The notes below the pieces were generated by a model. That model was given only the letters and a program-made list of their open reading frames with translations, was not told the origin of the DNA and searched no databases. This document shows positions 9,410-17,730 of a DNA stretch of 64,000 bases, piece by piece. The translations under genes and the position numbers were made by a program. Location: NCBI GenBank assembly GCA_016592635.1, contig AP023240.1, positions 1 to 64,000 of the forward strand, written 5' to 3'. How positions within the stretch are numbered: the first letter of the stretch is position 1; each line of letters begins with the position of its first letter. The DNA comes from Methyloprofundus sp. (GTDB lineage: Bacteria > Pseudomonadota > Gammaproteobacteria > Methylococcales > Methylomonadaceae).

Positions 9410-9652
9410 ATGAATGAAAAAATGACACAAGGGGTTGAATTAATGCTTACTGGAATGGGCATTGTTTTCCTTTTTCTAGTAATGTTAATTGGTGCAGTAA
9501 AGCTAATGGCCTATTGTGTGGCCACCTATTTTCCAGAAGAGGCATCTGTTAATACAGCACCTAACTCTGCCACTCCTGCAAATGCAGTAACTCCAGTCGT
9601 TGCCGCCGCGATTACAGGCGCAGTTCACCAACATAGAGCCAAAAAAAAATAA
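9410..9652 (+). CDS. oadG: Oxaloacetate decarboxylase gamma subunit
   Basis: Small membrane subunit that anchors the alpha subunit to OadB and supports assembly of the sodium pump. 80 residues: one transmembrane helix (about 12-36, LMLTGMGIVFLFLVMLIGAV), the characteristic QGVELMLTGMG start, and an Ala/Pro-rich cytosolic tail ending in HQHRAKKK, the kind of His-containing tail that binds zinc in OadG. First gene of oadG-oadA-oadB on the plus strand. Confidence 0.9.
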   Translation: MNEKMTQGVELMLTGMGIVFLFLVMLIGAVKLMAYCVATYFPEEASVNTAPNSATPANAVTPVVAAAITGAVHQHRAKKK

Positions 9653-9732
9653 TCTGCTTGCATATACCTTAGCAGCAGTTATTTAAAGCTAAAGTTAAAA
9701 GCAACTACGCAAAGAAGTCATAGGAAATAAGC

Positions 9733-11505
9733 ATGGCACAAACAAATAAGCCTTTAGGCATAACTGAGCTCGTCTTAAGAGATGCGCATCAATCCATTTT
9801 AGCAACTCGCTTACGTATTGAAGATATGTTGCCGATTTGTGAGAAATTAGATCAAATTGGTTATTGGTCTCTAGAAACTTGGGGTGGTGCAACCTTCGAT
9901 TCTTGTATTCGCTATTTGGGTGAAGACCCGTGGGAACGTTTACGCTTGTTAAAAGCAGCAATGCCTAATACTCGCCAACAAATGTTATTTCGTGGGCAGA
10001 ATATTCTTGGTTATAGACATTATGCTGATGATGTTGTTGATAAATTTGTAGAACGTGCTGCGATAAATGGCATCGATGTCTTCCGTGTTTTTGATGCTAT
10101 GAATGATATGCGTAATATCGAGCATGCCATTAAAGCAGTATTAACCACAGACGCACATGCACAAGGCACCATTGCTTATACTATTAGCCCAGTACATACC
10201 ATGGATACATGGGTAGCATTAGGTAAGCAAGTTGAAGATATGGGGGCGCATTCGCTTTGTATCAAAGATATGTCGGGTCTATTAACGCCTTATGTTTCTT
10301 ATGAGTTAGTGTCTAAACTGAAAGCGGCTTTGGATATTCCTATTCATATGCAGTGTCATGCAACCACTGGCTTCAGTGTTGGCGCAACCATTAAAGCAAT
10401 TGATGCCGGTATTGATAATGTCGATACGGCTATTTCTTCGTTAAGTATGACTTATGGGCATAGTGCAACAGAAACAATTGTTGCGAGTTTAGAAGGGCAC
10501 GAGCGTGATACTGGCTTAGATTTAGCAAAACTTGAAGAAGTTGCTGCTTATTTTCGTGGCGTACGTGCTAAGTATGCACAATTTGAAGGCAGCTTGAAAG
10601 GCGTTGATGGTCGTATCATCTTGGCACAAGTACCTGGCGGTATGTTGACCAATATGGAAAGCCAGTTAAAAGAGCAAGGTGCAGCGGATAAATTTGACGA
10701 AGTATTAAAAGAAATTCCACGGGTACGTGAAGACTTAGGTTTTCTACCGTTAGTGACACCTACGTCACAAATTGTTGGTACTCAATCAGTTTTGAATGTC
10801 ATTACTGGTGAACGTTATAAAACGATCAGTAAAGAAACAGCAGGTGTATTAAAAGGTTTGTATGGGCATACACCAGCACCTGTTAATGCAGAATTACAGG
10901 CACGTGTTTTGGATGGTGAAGAGCCTATTACTTGCCGCCCAGCTGATTTAATTGAGCCAGAAATGGATGCTTTGATTGCTGAAGTTGAAGAGAAAGCGAA
11001 AGCAGAAGGGGTTACGTTATCAGAGCACGTTGAAGAAGATGCGTTGATTAATGGCTTGTTTGTGCAGATTGGTTGGAAATTCTTAGCTAATCGTGGCAAC
11101 CCTGATGCATTTGAACCAGCACCAGATCCGGAAGCTTTTGCTGCAGCGAATGCCGCTAAAGATACAAAAGTAGAAAGCTACACTGTCAATGTTAATGGTC
11201 AAAATTTTAATGTTGCCGTTGGCCCAGGTGGTGAAAATCTATCTATTGCGGCTTCTGCTCCAGCAGGTGATGCACCTGCCGCTGTTGCAAGTAGTGGTGC
11301 AGGTGTTGAATCACCATTAGCTGGAAATATTTTTAAAATTTTGGTTAGCCCGGGTAGTGCCGTTGCTGAAGGTGATGTAGTACTGATCATGGAAGCAATG
11401 AAAATGGAAACGGAAGTTCGCTCTAAAATTGCAGGTACTGTTAGTGCAGTCAATGTTAGAGAAGGGGATGCGGTTACAGTTGGGGATATTTTAGTTTCCC
11501 TATAG
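9733..11505 (+). CDS. oadA: Oxaloacetate decarboxylase alpha subunit (biotin-containing carboxyltransferase)
   Basis: Transfers the C4 carboxyl of oxaloacetate to biotin. 590 residues: HMG-like TIM-barrel carboxyltransferase domain with the family opening [12 protein letters not shown] and metal/substrate signature ([10 protein letters not shown]), PYC_OADA middle domain, a flexible Ala/Pro linker, and a C-terminal biotinyl domain with EAMKMETEV (biotin Lys557). Length fits OadA (about 590). A pyruvate carboxylase B subunit looks alike, but flanking oadG and oadB make the decarboxylase assignment firm. Preceded by AGGAAA. Confidence 0.95.
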   Translation: MAQTNKPLGITELVLRDAHQSILATRLRIEDMLPICEKLDQIGYWSLETWGGATFDSCIRYLGEDPWERLRLLKAAMPNTRQQMLFRGQNILGYRHYADDVVDKFVERAAINGIDVFRVFDAMNDMRNIEHAIKAVLTTDAHAQGTIAYTISPVHTMDTWVALGKQVEDMGAHSLCIKDMSGLLTPYVSYELVSKLKAALDIPIHMQCHATTGFSVGATIKAIDAGIDNVDTAISSLSMTYGHSATETIVASLEGHERDTGLDLAKLEEVAAYFRGVRAKYAQFEGSLKGVDGRIILAQVPGGMLTNMESQLKEQGAADKFDEVLKEIPRVREDLGFLPLVTPTSQIVGTQSVLNVITGERYKTISKETAGVLKGLYGHTPAPVNAELQARVLDGEEPITCRPADLIEPEMDALIAEVEEKAKAEGVTLSEHVEEDALINGLFVQIGWKFLANRGNPDAFEPAPDPEAFAAANAAKDTKVESYTVNVNGQNFNVAVGPGGENLSIAASAPAGDAPAAVASSGAGVESPLAGNIFKILVSPGSAVAEGDVVLIMEAMKMETEVRSKIAGTVSAVNVREGDAVTVGDILVSL

Positions 11506-11607
11506 TTTTGCAATTTGCTGCTCAATAAAGCACTTTTAACCCATGCACTAGCCTAAACGCTAATATATGGGACTTCTTTAAATACAATAACAATAAAGAG
11601 ACGTTCT

Positions 11608-12735
11608 ATGGAAAATCTCACTCGCCTTTGGGAAAGTACCGGAATTTATAATTTCGAAGGAGCACAACTCGTTATGATGGGTGTGGGCTTCTTATTACTT
11701 TTTCTAGCCATTAAAAAAGGTTTTGAGCCTTTATTATTAGTACCGATTGGTTTTGGAGCTATTTTAAGTAATATTCCAGTTGCAGGTATTGCAGACCCAG
11801 GTGGTCTTTTGTATTACCTTTATGCAGGTATTAAAACTGGGATATTTCCCTTATTAATTTTTATGGGTGTGGGCGCAATGACTGATTTCGGTCCTATGCT
11901 TGCTAACCCTAAAACCTTACTATTAGGTGCTGCGGCTCAGTTTGGTATTTTTACCACGCTATTAGGTGCATTGGCATTGAATATGATTCCAGGTATGGAG
12001 TTCTCTATGTCTGATGCCGCTGCGATTGCGATTATCGGTGGAGCCGATGGGCCGACGGCAATTTATGTGGCCTCTAAACTCGCTCCCGATTTATTAGGTG
12101 CGATTGCGGTAGCCGCTTATTCTTATATGGCATTAGTACCGCTCATTCAGCCGCCTATTATGCGTGCGCTGACAACTGAAGAAGAACGTAGTATTGAAAT
12201 GATACAATTGCGTCATGTCAGTAATACTGAAAAAATTGTTTTTCCTTTGATGTTGTTAGTATTATGTACATTATTATTGCCTTCTGCAGCTCCACTAGTG
12301 GGTATGTTCTGCCTAGGTAACTTAATGAATGTTTGTGGTGTGGTAGAGCGTTTAAGCAAAACGTCACAAAACGAATTAATTAATATCGTGACTATTTTCT
12401 TAGGACTTGCGGTAGGATCTAAAATGAGTGCTGATAAGTTCTTACAAGCAACTACTTTAGGTATTTTAGCGTTAGGTGCGATTGCATTCTGTATTGGTAC
12501 TGCTTCAGGCGTGTTAATGGCTAAGGTCATGAATAAATTTAGTGAAACACCGATTAACCCATTAATTGGTGCAGCAGGTGTTTCTGCCGTACCGATGGCT
12601 GCTCGGGTAGCTAATAAAGTTGGATTGGAAAGTAACCCACATAACTTCTTATTAATGCATGCCATGGGACCGAATGTGGCCGGGGTGATTGGCTCGGCGG
12701 TAGCCGCCGGGGTCTTGTTAAGTCTGGTGCATTAG
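11608..12735 (+). CDS. oadB: Oxaloacetate decarboxylase beta subunit, sodium pump
   Basis: Integral membrane subunit that decarboxylates carboxybiotin and exports Na+. 375 residues with about nine hydrophobic segments and conserved family motifs: [15 protein letters not shown], the Na+/catalytic region [42 protein letters not shown] (given in two parts here: [10 protein letters not shown] and [15 protein letters not shown]) and [14 protein letters not shown] near the C-terminus. It ends the operon and is followed by a strong terminator. Preceded by AAAGAGACG. Confidence 0.95.
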   Translation: MENLTRLWESTGIYNFEGAQLVMMGVGFLLLFLAIKKGFEPLLLVPIGFGAILSNIPVAGIADPGGLLYYLYAGIKTGIFPLLIFMGVGAMTDFGPMLANPKTLLLGAAAQFGIFTTLLGALALNMIPGMEFSMSDAAAIAIIGGADGPTAIYVASKLAPDLLGAIAVAAYSYMALVPLIQPPIMRALTTEEERSIEMIQLRHVSNTEKIVFPLMLLVLCTLLLPSAAPLVGMFCLGNLMNVCGVVERLSKTSQNELINIVTIFLGLAVGSKMSADKFLQATTLGILALGAIAFCIGTASGVLMAKVMNKFSETPINPLIGAAGVSAVPMAARVANKVGLESNPHNFLLMHAMGPNVAGVIGSAVAAGVLLSLVH

Positions 12736-12769
12736 CGATATAGACATTTAATATATTAGTAACAAAAAA

Positions 12770-12801
12770 GCCTAAGTCAGGAAACTGACTTAGGCTTTTT
12801 T
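12770..12801 (+). terminator. Strong intrinsic terminator after oadB
   Basis: Perfect 11-bp stem (12770-12780 / 12785-12795) closed by a GAAA tetraloop and followed by six T. Six A on the left side would let it work in both directions. Confidence 0.93.
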
Positions 12802-12975
12802 GTCTGTATTTTAAGTGCGCAGGTTTAAGGTGTGGCAAAAAAGACAAGTGAAATGTTAAATTAATTATGCTTGGGTACTTATACTGCGCATAGTCAGGGC
12901 TGAACACTTACAAAAAATCTATGCCGTTTGTCTCTATGTGGGAAACATATTACTATACACTTAAAATTCAAGCTG

Positions 12976-13671
12976 ATGAGAAAACTCAAAATGCACACTT
13001 TCCCGTTACTGCAGCATATCTTTTTCCAAAAGAATAACCGTTTTCTGGTGCTAGTCATTTCATTAGTACTGTTCTTTACATGCTACCCAATAACTGAAAA
13101 TAGTACCGCAGCTAAATTAGTTATGAACCTGTTTTTCATGCTCATTGTACTTTCTGCCGTTTATGCAATCTCTGATAACCTGAAACCACTACTGATTAAC
13201 TTTAGCTTAGCCTTGCTAATTATAGCCTTGCGCTGGATACATTATTTCTATGAAGTAGAAGTATGGGTCATATTGGAGCTATGCACCAACATTCTCTTTT
13301 GGGCGTATACCTCAGTGTATATACTAAAATTTATTCTCAAACATAGTATTATCTCCTCCGAGCTCATTTTTGCTGGAATAGCTGTCTACTTTATTTTAGG
13401 TTTAGCTTGGGCTTCTATTTATCAATTAATAGAAATTAGTCATCCACACTCATTCTTAATTGCTACTCTGAAAACAGATAGCCAAAACTTATCTTTTCAC
13501 ATGTGGTATTTCAGCATGGTGACTTTAACCACCTTGGGCTATGGTGATATATCGCCAGTCACCATGTCAGCTCGAGTTTTTGTAGTGCTTGAAGCCATTT
13601 TAGGGCAGTTCTATCTTGCAATATTAATTGCAAGCTTAGTTGGCAGAAGTATCGCCCAAAGGAGTAGTTAA
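12976..13671 (+). CDS. Two-pore-domain-like potassium channel (Ion_trans_2)
   Basis: Membrane protein of 231 residues with several hydrophobic helices and the K+ selectivity filter TLGYGD at 186-191, preceded by a pore helix (FHMWYFSMVTL) and followed by a final inner helix. Typical of small prokaryotic KcsA/KvAP-like channels without a cytosolic RCK domain. A TTG at 12928 would add 16 residues of no obvious worth, so I take the ATG at 12976; the ATG at 12991 is also possible. It stands alone between terminator and convergent neighbour; role presumably K+ flux or membrane potential. Confidence 0.85.
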   Translation: MRKLKMHTFPLLQHIFFQKNNRFLVLVISLVLFFTCYPITENSTAAKLVMNLFFMLIVLSAVYAISDNLKPLLINFSLALLIIALRWIHYFYEVEVWVILELCTNILFWAYTSVYILKFILKHSIISSELIFAGIAVYFILGLAWASIYQLIEISHPHSFLIATLKTDSQNLSFHMWYFSMVTLTTLGYGDISPVTMSARVFVVLEAILGQFYLAILIASLVGRSIAQRSS

Positions 13672-13693
13672 TAGGTGTATGTTTTTGGAGGAG

Positions 13694-13722
13694 CAACTCC
13701 CGATGAAAGCCTTCAGGAGTTG
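13694..13722. repeat. Short inverted repeat between convergent genes
   Basis: CAACTCC at 13694-13700 pairs with GGAGTTG at 13716-13722; a second 6-bp hairpin (ACATAG/CTATGT) follows about 10 bp later. No T-run, so a factor-independent terminator is doubtful. Confidence 0.35.
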
Positions 13723-13795
13723 AAACATAGGTGTAATTCTATGTACTGAGAGAAAGCCCAAAAATTGGCGTAGTAGATTTGGGGGTGACAATTAT

Positions 13796-14641
13796 TTACA
13801 GCTCGCCAAAAATGAAACTAAAAGAAGCTCCGATAGACCAAGTAGGGCCAGTATCTGGCGTGACGGCATTATAATAACTCTCCACACGTGCATCGATAGC
13901 ATTTTCACCTAACGAAAATAATTTACCAATACCTGCCCCCACCGGAACTGTCCAGCGCTGCTCTGCTGATGAAGTCCAATTAGCAATGACTTCCATGTTT
14001 GATAATAAGTACCAGCCATTGGCTAAATTATAATGGATAGTAGGTTTGATGATCATTTGGCTAACATGGTTTCTGCCAGTACTCCCAAAAATCGACCAAA
14101 CTTGTTGCGCTTGTAGACTCAAAGTCCAACCTTTCGGCTGATAAACAACCATAGCAGCTGGGCCGACACTAAACTTGCCACTACCCAATTCACGAGACGG
14201 TTCATCAGTTGGCAAAACAAAAGTAGCTCCTATCCCTATGGAAAGGTTTTTAGTCATTCTTGGTGAAATATAGCTGCTAAAAAATGAGTCCGCCAAACCT
14301 GCGGCATAACCATCACTTCCACCATGGCCATCGCCCGTATAAGGCTCAGGTATTCCTCTAATGCCCGTTATGTCACCTGGTGTCCCCATTACATTCAGAG
14401 TTAATTGATTGATAAGATCCCAACCTTCAAACCTAACGGGCATAATAGCGCCAAAACTACCAATATGCACCTTACCAGCAGGTGCTCCAGCATGATATTT
14501 ATATTCAACTGGCAAACTAAAATTAGGGCTTAATGGGTTTTGTGCAGTGCGTTGCCAATCTGCTAAAGTAGGTGAAAAATCTTCAGCTAATAGAGGGAGT
14601 GCTAGTAGAACAGTACAAATAAATAAGGTAAAGCGTGTCAT
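13796..14641 (-). CDS. Putative outer-membrane beta-barrel protein of unknown function
   Basis: 281 residues with a clear signal peptide (MTRFTLFICTVLLALPLLA, cleavage after Ala19). The mature part is rich in alternating aromatic/polar strands (WTLSLQAQQVW, WYLLSNMEVIANW) and ends SFSFIFGEL, a beta-barrel-like ending though the last residue is Leu. GAGIGKLFSLGENAIDARVESYYN resembles the 'neuromedin U-like'/phenol_MetA_deg transporter-like group of uncharacterised outer-membrane proteins. Function unknown. It faces away from the DUF308 gene and converges with the channel gene. Confidence 0.6.
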   Translation of the reverse strand: MTRFTLFICTVLLALPLLAEDFSPTLADWQRTAQNPLSPNFSLPVEYKYHAGAPAGKVHIGSFGAIMPVRFEGWDLINQLTLNVMGTPGDITGIRGIPEPYTGDGHGGSDGYAAGLADSFFSSYISPRMTKNLSIGIGATFVLPTDEPSRELGSGKFSVGPAAMVVYQPKGWTLSLQAQQVWSIFGSTGRNHVSQMIIKPTIHYNLANGWYLLSNMEVIANWTSSAEQRWTVPVGAGIGKLFSLGENAIDARVESYYNAVTPDTGPTWSIGASFSFIFGEL

Positions 14642-14975
14642 GAAGCAATTATAAGAGTAGTAAAAAGGTTATTTATTAAAAGGGGTGAGTTGATATAAGG
14701 CTTATGCGATCAACGCATACAATATCAGCTGTTGAAGTAAGTTATATTATAGAATAATAATATAACTTACTTCAACAGCTGATATTGTATAGAAAAATCT
14801 TGATCTTCCTCACTCTGCTCAGCTATACTTCGCGCGGTGCCAGTTGCGAATTTTATAGCAAGCAGTTTTAGTCGAGAGCAAGGTACTGAAATCGGCGCAT
14901 AGCAAGCTACACAACTATTTTATAATGAAGACACTGGGCAAAAAAATAAGGTTAGTTTCGAGTGTTATAAAATTA
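14642..14975. other. Intergenic region holding a long perfect hairpin
   Basis: 334 bp without a credible reading frame. Its first half contains the 34-bp inverted repeat listed separately; the second half is a mixed-composition stretch with no motif I recognise. Confidence 0.5.
14717..14790. repeat. Perfect 34-bp inverted repeat with 6-nt loop
   Basis: Arms 14717-14750 and 14757-14790 are exact reverse complements over all 34 bases, separated by AGAATA. There is no T-run on either side (flanks AACGC and AGAAAAATC), so it is not an ordinary terminator. It may be a cruciform, a mobile-element remnant or a long dsRNA hairpin. Confidence 0.9.
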
Positions 14976-15524
14976 TTAGTCGGTAATGGCTTTGATATTT
15001 CCTGCAATGGCAAGTAAAGCAATGCCATCAAATAAAAAGCTTATGCCACACATTAGGCCTACCAGCCACAAAGAACTTAATGGCCAGCTAGCCAGTACTA
15101 TACCGCCTAATACCAGCGATAGTAGTCCATTTAACAGCATAAAAAGCCAACCTTTGGCTGGTTTCATTTCGACAGATAACGCAATGCCAGCAAAGCCATC
15201 CATTAAAAAATAAAATGCTAAAACAAGGCCAAGGGTTGAAATAACCACGGCAGGGTGTAATAAAATCAATAAGGAAAGTACAAATAATATAAAAGGCTTG
15301 AACCACATCATCAGTGTTTGTGCTTTACAAGCATAAGCCGAATAGGCAAGTACAATCGCACTGATAGCAAACAAACTACTGACAAAGAAATTCAATGTCC
15401 AACTGATGAGCACTGGAAAAATTATACCAATAATGCCGATAACGATCATTGCAATACCAGCAGGCTTAGCTTTAGCATTAAATTGCTCTAAACTCTGTGG
15501 GTCAAGGCTTAAAAATATACTCAT
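14976..15524 (-). CDS. HdeD/DUF308 family membrane protein
   Basis: 182 residues with six evenly spaced hydrophobic helices; repeats such as GLVLAFYFLMDGFAGIALS and GLMCGISFLFDGIALLAIA match the DUF308 (HdeD, acid-resistance membrane protein) pattern, where each unit ends in a D-G pair. E. coli HdeD is 190 residues. The cellular role outside enterobacteria is not established. Likely a monocistronic gene. Confidence 0.75.
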   Translation of the reverse strand: MSIFLSLDPQSLEQFNAKAKPAGIAMIVIGIIGIIFPVLISWTLNFFVSSLFAISAIVLAYSAYACKAQTLMMWFKPFILFVLSLLILLHPAVVISTLGLVLAFYFLMDGFAGIALSVEMKPAKGWLFMLLNGLLSLVLGGIVLASWPLSSLWLVGLMCGISFLFDGIALLAIAGNIKAITD

Positions 15525-15619
15525 AATATTTTCCTGAAATAAAAATTAAATTAATTACTCTTCTTATTAGAAAGAGCTTATAAAGGCTGAATCACATACA
15601 CGATAACTTGAAACTAAGT

Positions 15620-16303
15620 TTATTCAGAAAACATTTCTGGTAGTAGTAAGTAGCTAGCAATCAAAAAGCACATGCCGCCTTGAAAGGTAAAAAAAGCCGA
15701 TAGCCAGCGAAAACTCTCTGAACTATCTCCAGGTGGTACAGCTAAGCCATACAAAGCAGAAATCATAAATCCTATTGAGCCTAATAAATTGAATACTGTA
15801 ATCCACCATTCAATATTGCTAGGCTGCCAGCCCCAATAGCCATGACAAACCTCCATGAAAGCTAAACGACTAGCAATTAAAAAGCAGATGCAGCCGATAA
15901 TATTGGGCAGCCAAATCAAGATATCCTGCTGTATCCAATTTAAGTCACTGATAAATGCATTACCGGTATTAAAATTAAACATCACTGTACCTATCAATTG
16001 TACTAGGCTTGCCATGTAGCCAATACGTTTTGGGTACCAAGCTACCCATTGAAACGTAGTGAGTGTTTGCTCTCCAACAAATAGGCTTGCGCTATCTTCT
16101 ACATTAATCGACTCCAGTAATTGACACAAGGCTGCTGCAGTAAAAAAGAGCGAGCCAATGAAGAAAATCAAGTCCAAATGTATCTTTGCCAGCCATTCTT
16201 GAGGGATCTCCTGTGGAAAGGTAAGGGTATAACCACCGGTAGTGGGTCGAAGCTGTAGTTTTCTGTATAATGGCAATTTATGACATGTTACCAAGAAATT
16301 CAC
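15620..16303 (-). CDS. YrhK-like membrane protein, 5' end replaced by an IS1 end
   Basis: Multi-spanning membrane protein (about six hydrophobic segments) with two similar halves (FIGSLFFTAAALCQLLESI; LGSIGFMISALYGLAVPPG), each with charged/aromatic spacing typical of YrhK-like domains. The first 22 codons (16238-16303) lie inside the left end of the IS1 element, so the native start is lost; the native part begins about GGYTLTFPQEIPQEW. It may still be translated from the IS-derived ATG, but no native promoter is left. Function unknown. Confidence 0.6.
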   Translation of the reverse strand: MNFLVTCHKLPLYRKLQLRPTTGGYTLTFPQEIPQEWLAKIHLDLIFFIGSLFFTAAALCQLLESINVEDSASLFVGEQTLTTFQWVAWYPKRIGYMASLVQLIGTVMFNFNTGNAFISDLNWIQQDILIWLPNIIGCICFLIASRLAFMEVCHGYWGWQPSNIEWWITVFNLLGSIGFMISALYGLAVPPGDSSESFRWLSAFFTFQGGMCFLIASYLLLPEMFSE

Positions 16304-16570
16304 TGCCCCTATTGCGATAGTTCTAAAATAACCAAATCAGGAAAAAATGCAACAGGAGCACAGCGCTATTTATGCCAAAATCCAGACTGCAATACGCAAA
16401 CATTTATGCTTACCTATCGTTATAAAGCTTGTGAGCCAGGAATCACAGAAAAAATAGTAGAAATGGCTATCAATTCAAGTGGTATTCGAGACACTGCCCG
16501 TGTACTTAAAATCAATAAAAACACAGTCATCAATACGCTAAAAAAAAAGAAAACAGGCTTGTTCAAGTAA
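16280..16570 (+). CDS. insA: IS1 InsA-like protein (zinc finger/HTH, transposition regulator)
   Basis: 96 residues. An N-terminal zinc-finger pattern CPYCDSS...CQNPDC is followed by TYRYKACEPGITEKIVEMAI and a helix-turn-helix (SGIRDTARVLKINKNTVIN), as in IS1 InsA, which binds the inverted repeats and represses the element. The frame ends just after a nine-A stretch (16540-16548) where ribosomes can slip by -1 into insB to make the transposase. Confidence 0.9.
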   Translation: MTCYQEIHCPYCDSSKITKSGKNATGAQRYLCQNPDCNTQTFMLTYRYKACEPGITEKIVEMAINSSGIRDTARVLKINKNTVINTLKKKKTGLFK

Positions 16571-17025
16571 ACCCTAACTTTCAAATACCAACAGCAGATG
16601 CAGAAGTAACGCTTATTTGTGAAGAGGCTGAACTAGACGAGCAATGGTCATTCGTAGAGAAAAAGTCGAATCAACGCTGGATTTGGTACGCCGTTGAGCA
16701 TTCAACGAATACTATTCTTGCTTATGTTTTTGGCAAGCGTAAGGATATTGTATTTAAGGAATTAAAAGCATTGCTTGAACCATTAAATATCAAGCGTTAT
16801 TACACTGATGACTGGGGAGCTTATGATCGTCATATTGACTCTAATAAACACGAAGTTGGGAAGCGTAATACACAAAAAATCGAGCGTAAAAATTTAAATC
16901 TAAGAACGTGGATTAAACGGCTGACGCGAAAAACAATTTGCTTTTCAAAATCTGAAAAAATGCATGATATTGTTATCGGTTTACTGATTAATAAGGTTGA
17001 GTTTGGGCTGGACATTCATTCTTAA
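16519..17025 (+). CDS. insB: IS1 InsB-like transposase part, made by -1 frameshift from insA
   Basis: Open in the -1 frame relative to insA from 16519 to 17025 with no start codon of its own before the overlap. Contains the IS1 DDE-type catalytic region: DEQWSFV (first Asp), YTDDWGAYDRH (second Asp) and RNTQKIERKNLNLRTWIKRL (Glu), then FSKSEKMHD. All three acidic residues are present, so the enzyme looks intact. Expected product is an InsAB' fusion starting at 16280. Confidence 0.9.
   Translation, partial: KHSHQYAKKKENRLVQVNPNFQIPTADAEVTLICEEAELDEQWSFVEKKSNQRWIWYAVEHSTNTILAYVFGKRKDIVFKELKALLEPLNIKRYYTDDWGAYDRHIDSNKHEVGKRNTQKIERKNLNLRTWIKRLTRKTICFSKSEKMHDIVIGLLINKVEFGLDIHS
16540..16548 (+). 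promoter_or_regulatory. Slippery A9 tract for -1 frameshifting
   Basis: Nine consecutive A followed by G within the insA/insB overlap. IS1 uses an A6C heptamer at this place; the longer A tract here would serve the same function or cause transcriptional slippage. Confidence 0.7.
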
Positions 17026-17057
17026 CAACAGATTCGACCCACTACCAAATTATTTAG

Positions 17058-17288
17058 GCGAAAACTATCTTGAAAAACACCGCTAGTGCAACTGCATTGC
17101 GAGTACGCCTTGTTGCCATTACCTCCATTTCTACAATGGCTGGTTTATTACCTATTATGCTGAGTAGTGGCACAGGCGCTGATGTAACGCAACGTATAGC
17201 AGCTCTGGTTTTGGGAGGTATGGTAACGGTATTATTGCTTAGTTTATTAGTATTCCCTGTTATTTATAGTTTTGTGTTGCAGTGGTAG
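17058..17288 (+). pseudogene. C-terminal remnant of an RND (CusA/CzcA-type) efflux pump
   Basis: The open stretch after the stop codon at 17055 encodes about 76 residues: RVRLVAITSISTMAGLLPIM, then SGTGADVTQRIAALVLGGMV, then a last membrane helix ending YSFVLQW. This is the conserved C-terminal TM11-TM12 region of heavy-metal/multidrug RND pumps, which are normally about 1030 residues. The missing 950 residues would lie to the left, where IS1 now sits 11 bp away. No start codon with a ribosome site is present; non-functional. Confidence 0.85.
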
Positions 17289-17730
17289 GAAAGGCGTAAA
17301 GAATGGGAGGCATGATGTTAATAGAAGCTAGGATAATGTGTAGGACTCAAACTTGGTAGGACACATGCGTAAGTTGTTTTTGAGTTTAACTGACAACGAA
17401 GTGCTGAATATTAGCTGGCTCAAAGCAGTCATTAGCAGGCATTCAGAATTCTTGGGTGTAAAAAATGGTGGCGATAGGTGGAGTCGACACCACCATCACT
17501 ATTCATATTAACTGGTTGATTATTATATACTAATTGTTCGATACAGTACCAGACAAACTATGCGCGTGGAGTTCCTAGACGGAGCAAATAAAGACACATC
17601 ATAAGAGAAGTTAGCAAGCAAGCAGATCTATCTGTTAGCATCTGCTTGCTATCTCATTTAAGAAACTCACATACTGGCACAATAGTAACCATATTGAATC
17701 ACGACCTCACCCAAGTCATAAACCCTGATT
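17289..17730. other. Intergenic region with small inverted repeats
   Basis: 442 bp without a convincing frame. It holds a 7-bp inverted repeat (17465-17471 / 17490-17496) around GTCGAC and an 11-bp perfect inverted repeat AGCAAGCAGAT (17617-17627 / 17640-17650). The latter lies between the RND remnant and the end of the Ig-like lipoprotein gene and may be a weak terminator, though it lacks a T-run. Confidence 0.5.

Larger units (their letters stand above)
16238..17046 (+). mobile_element. IS1-family insertion sequence, apparently complete
   Basis: 809 bp bounded by inverted repeats: left end begins GGTAGTGGGTCGAAGCTGT, right end is the complement of GGTAGTGGGTCGAATCTGT. It carries insA and insB in the usual overlapping order. 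The 8-9 bp flanks do not match (left ATAACCACC, right AAATTATTT), so no target duplication is present. That, with a truncated gene on each side, points to an IS-mediated deletion. Confidence 0.9.

Noticed and set aside
12213..12665. 150-codon minus-strand frame inside oadB
   Set aside because: Mirror of a strongly conserved gene with no independent signals.
16229..17055. Target-site duplication around IS1
   Set aside because: The 8-9 bp on each side do not match under any reasonable offset.
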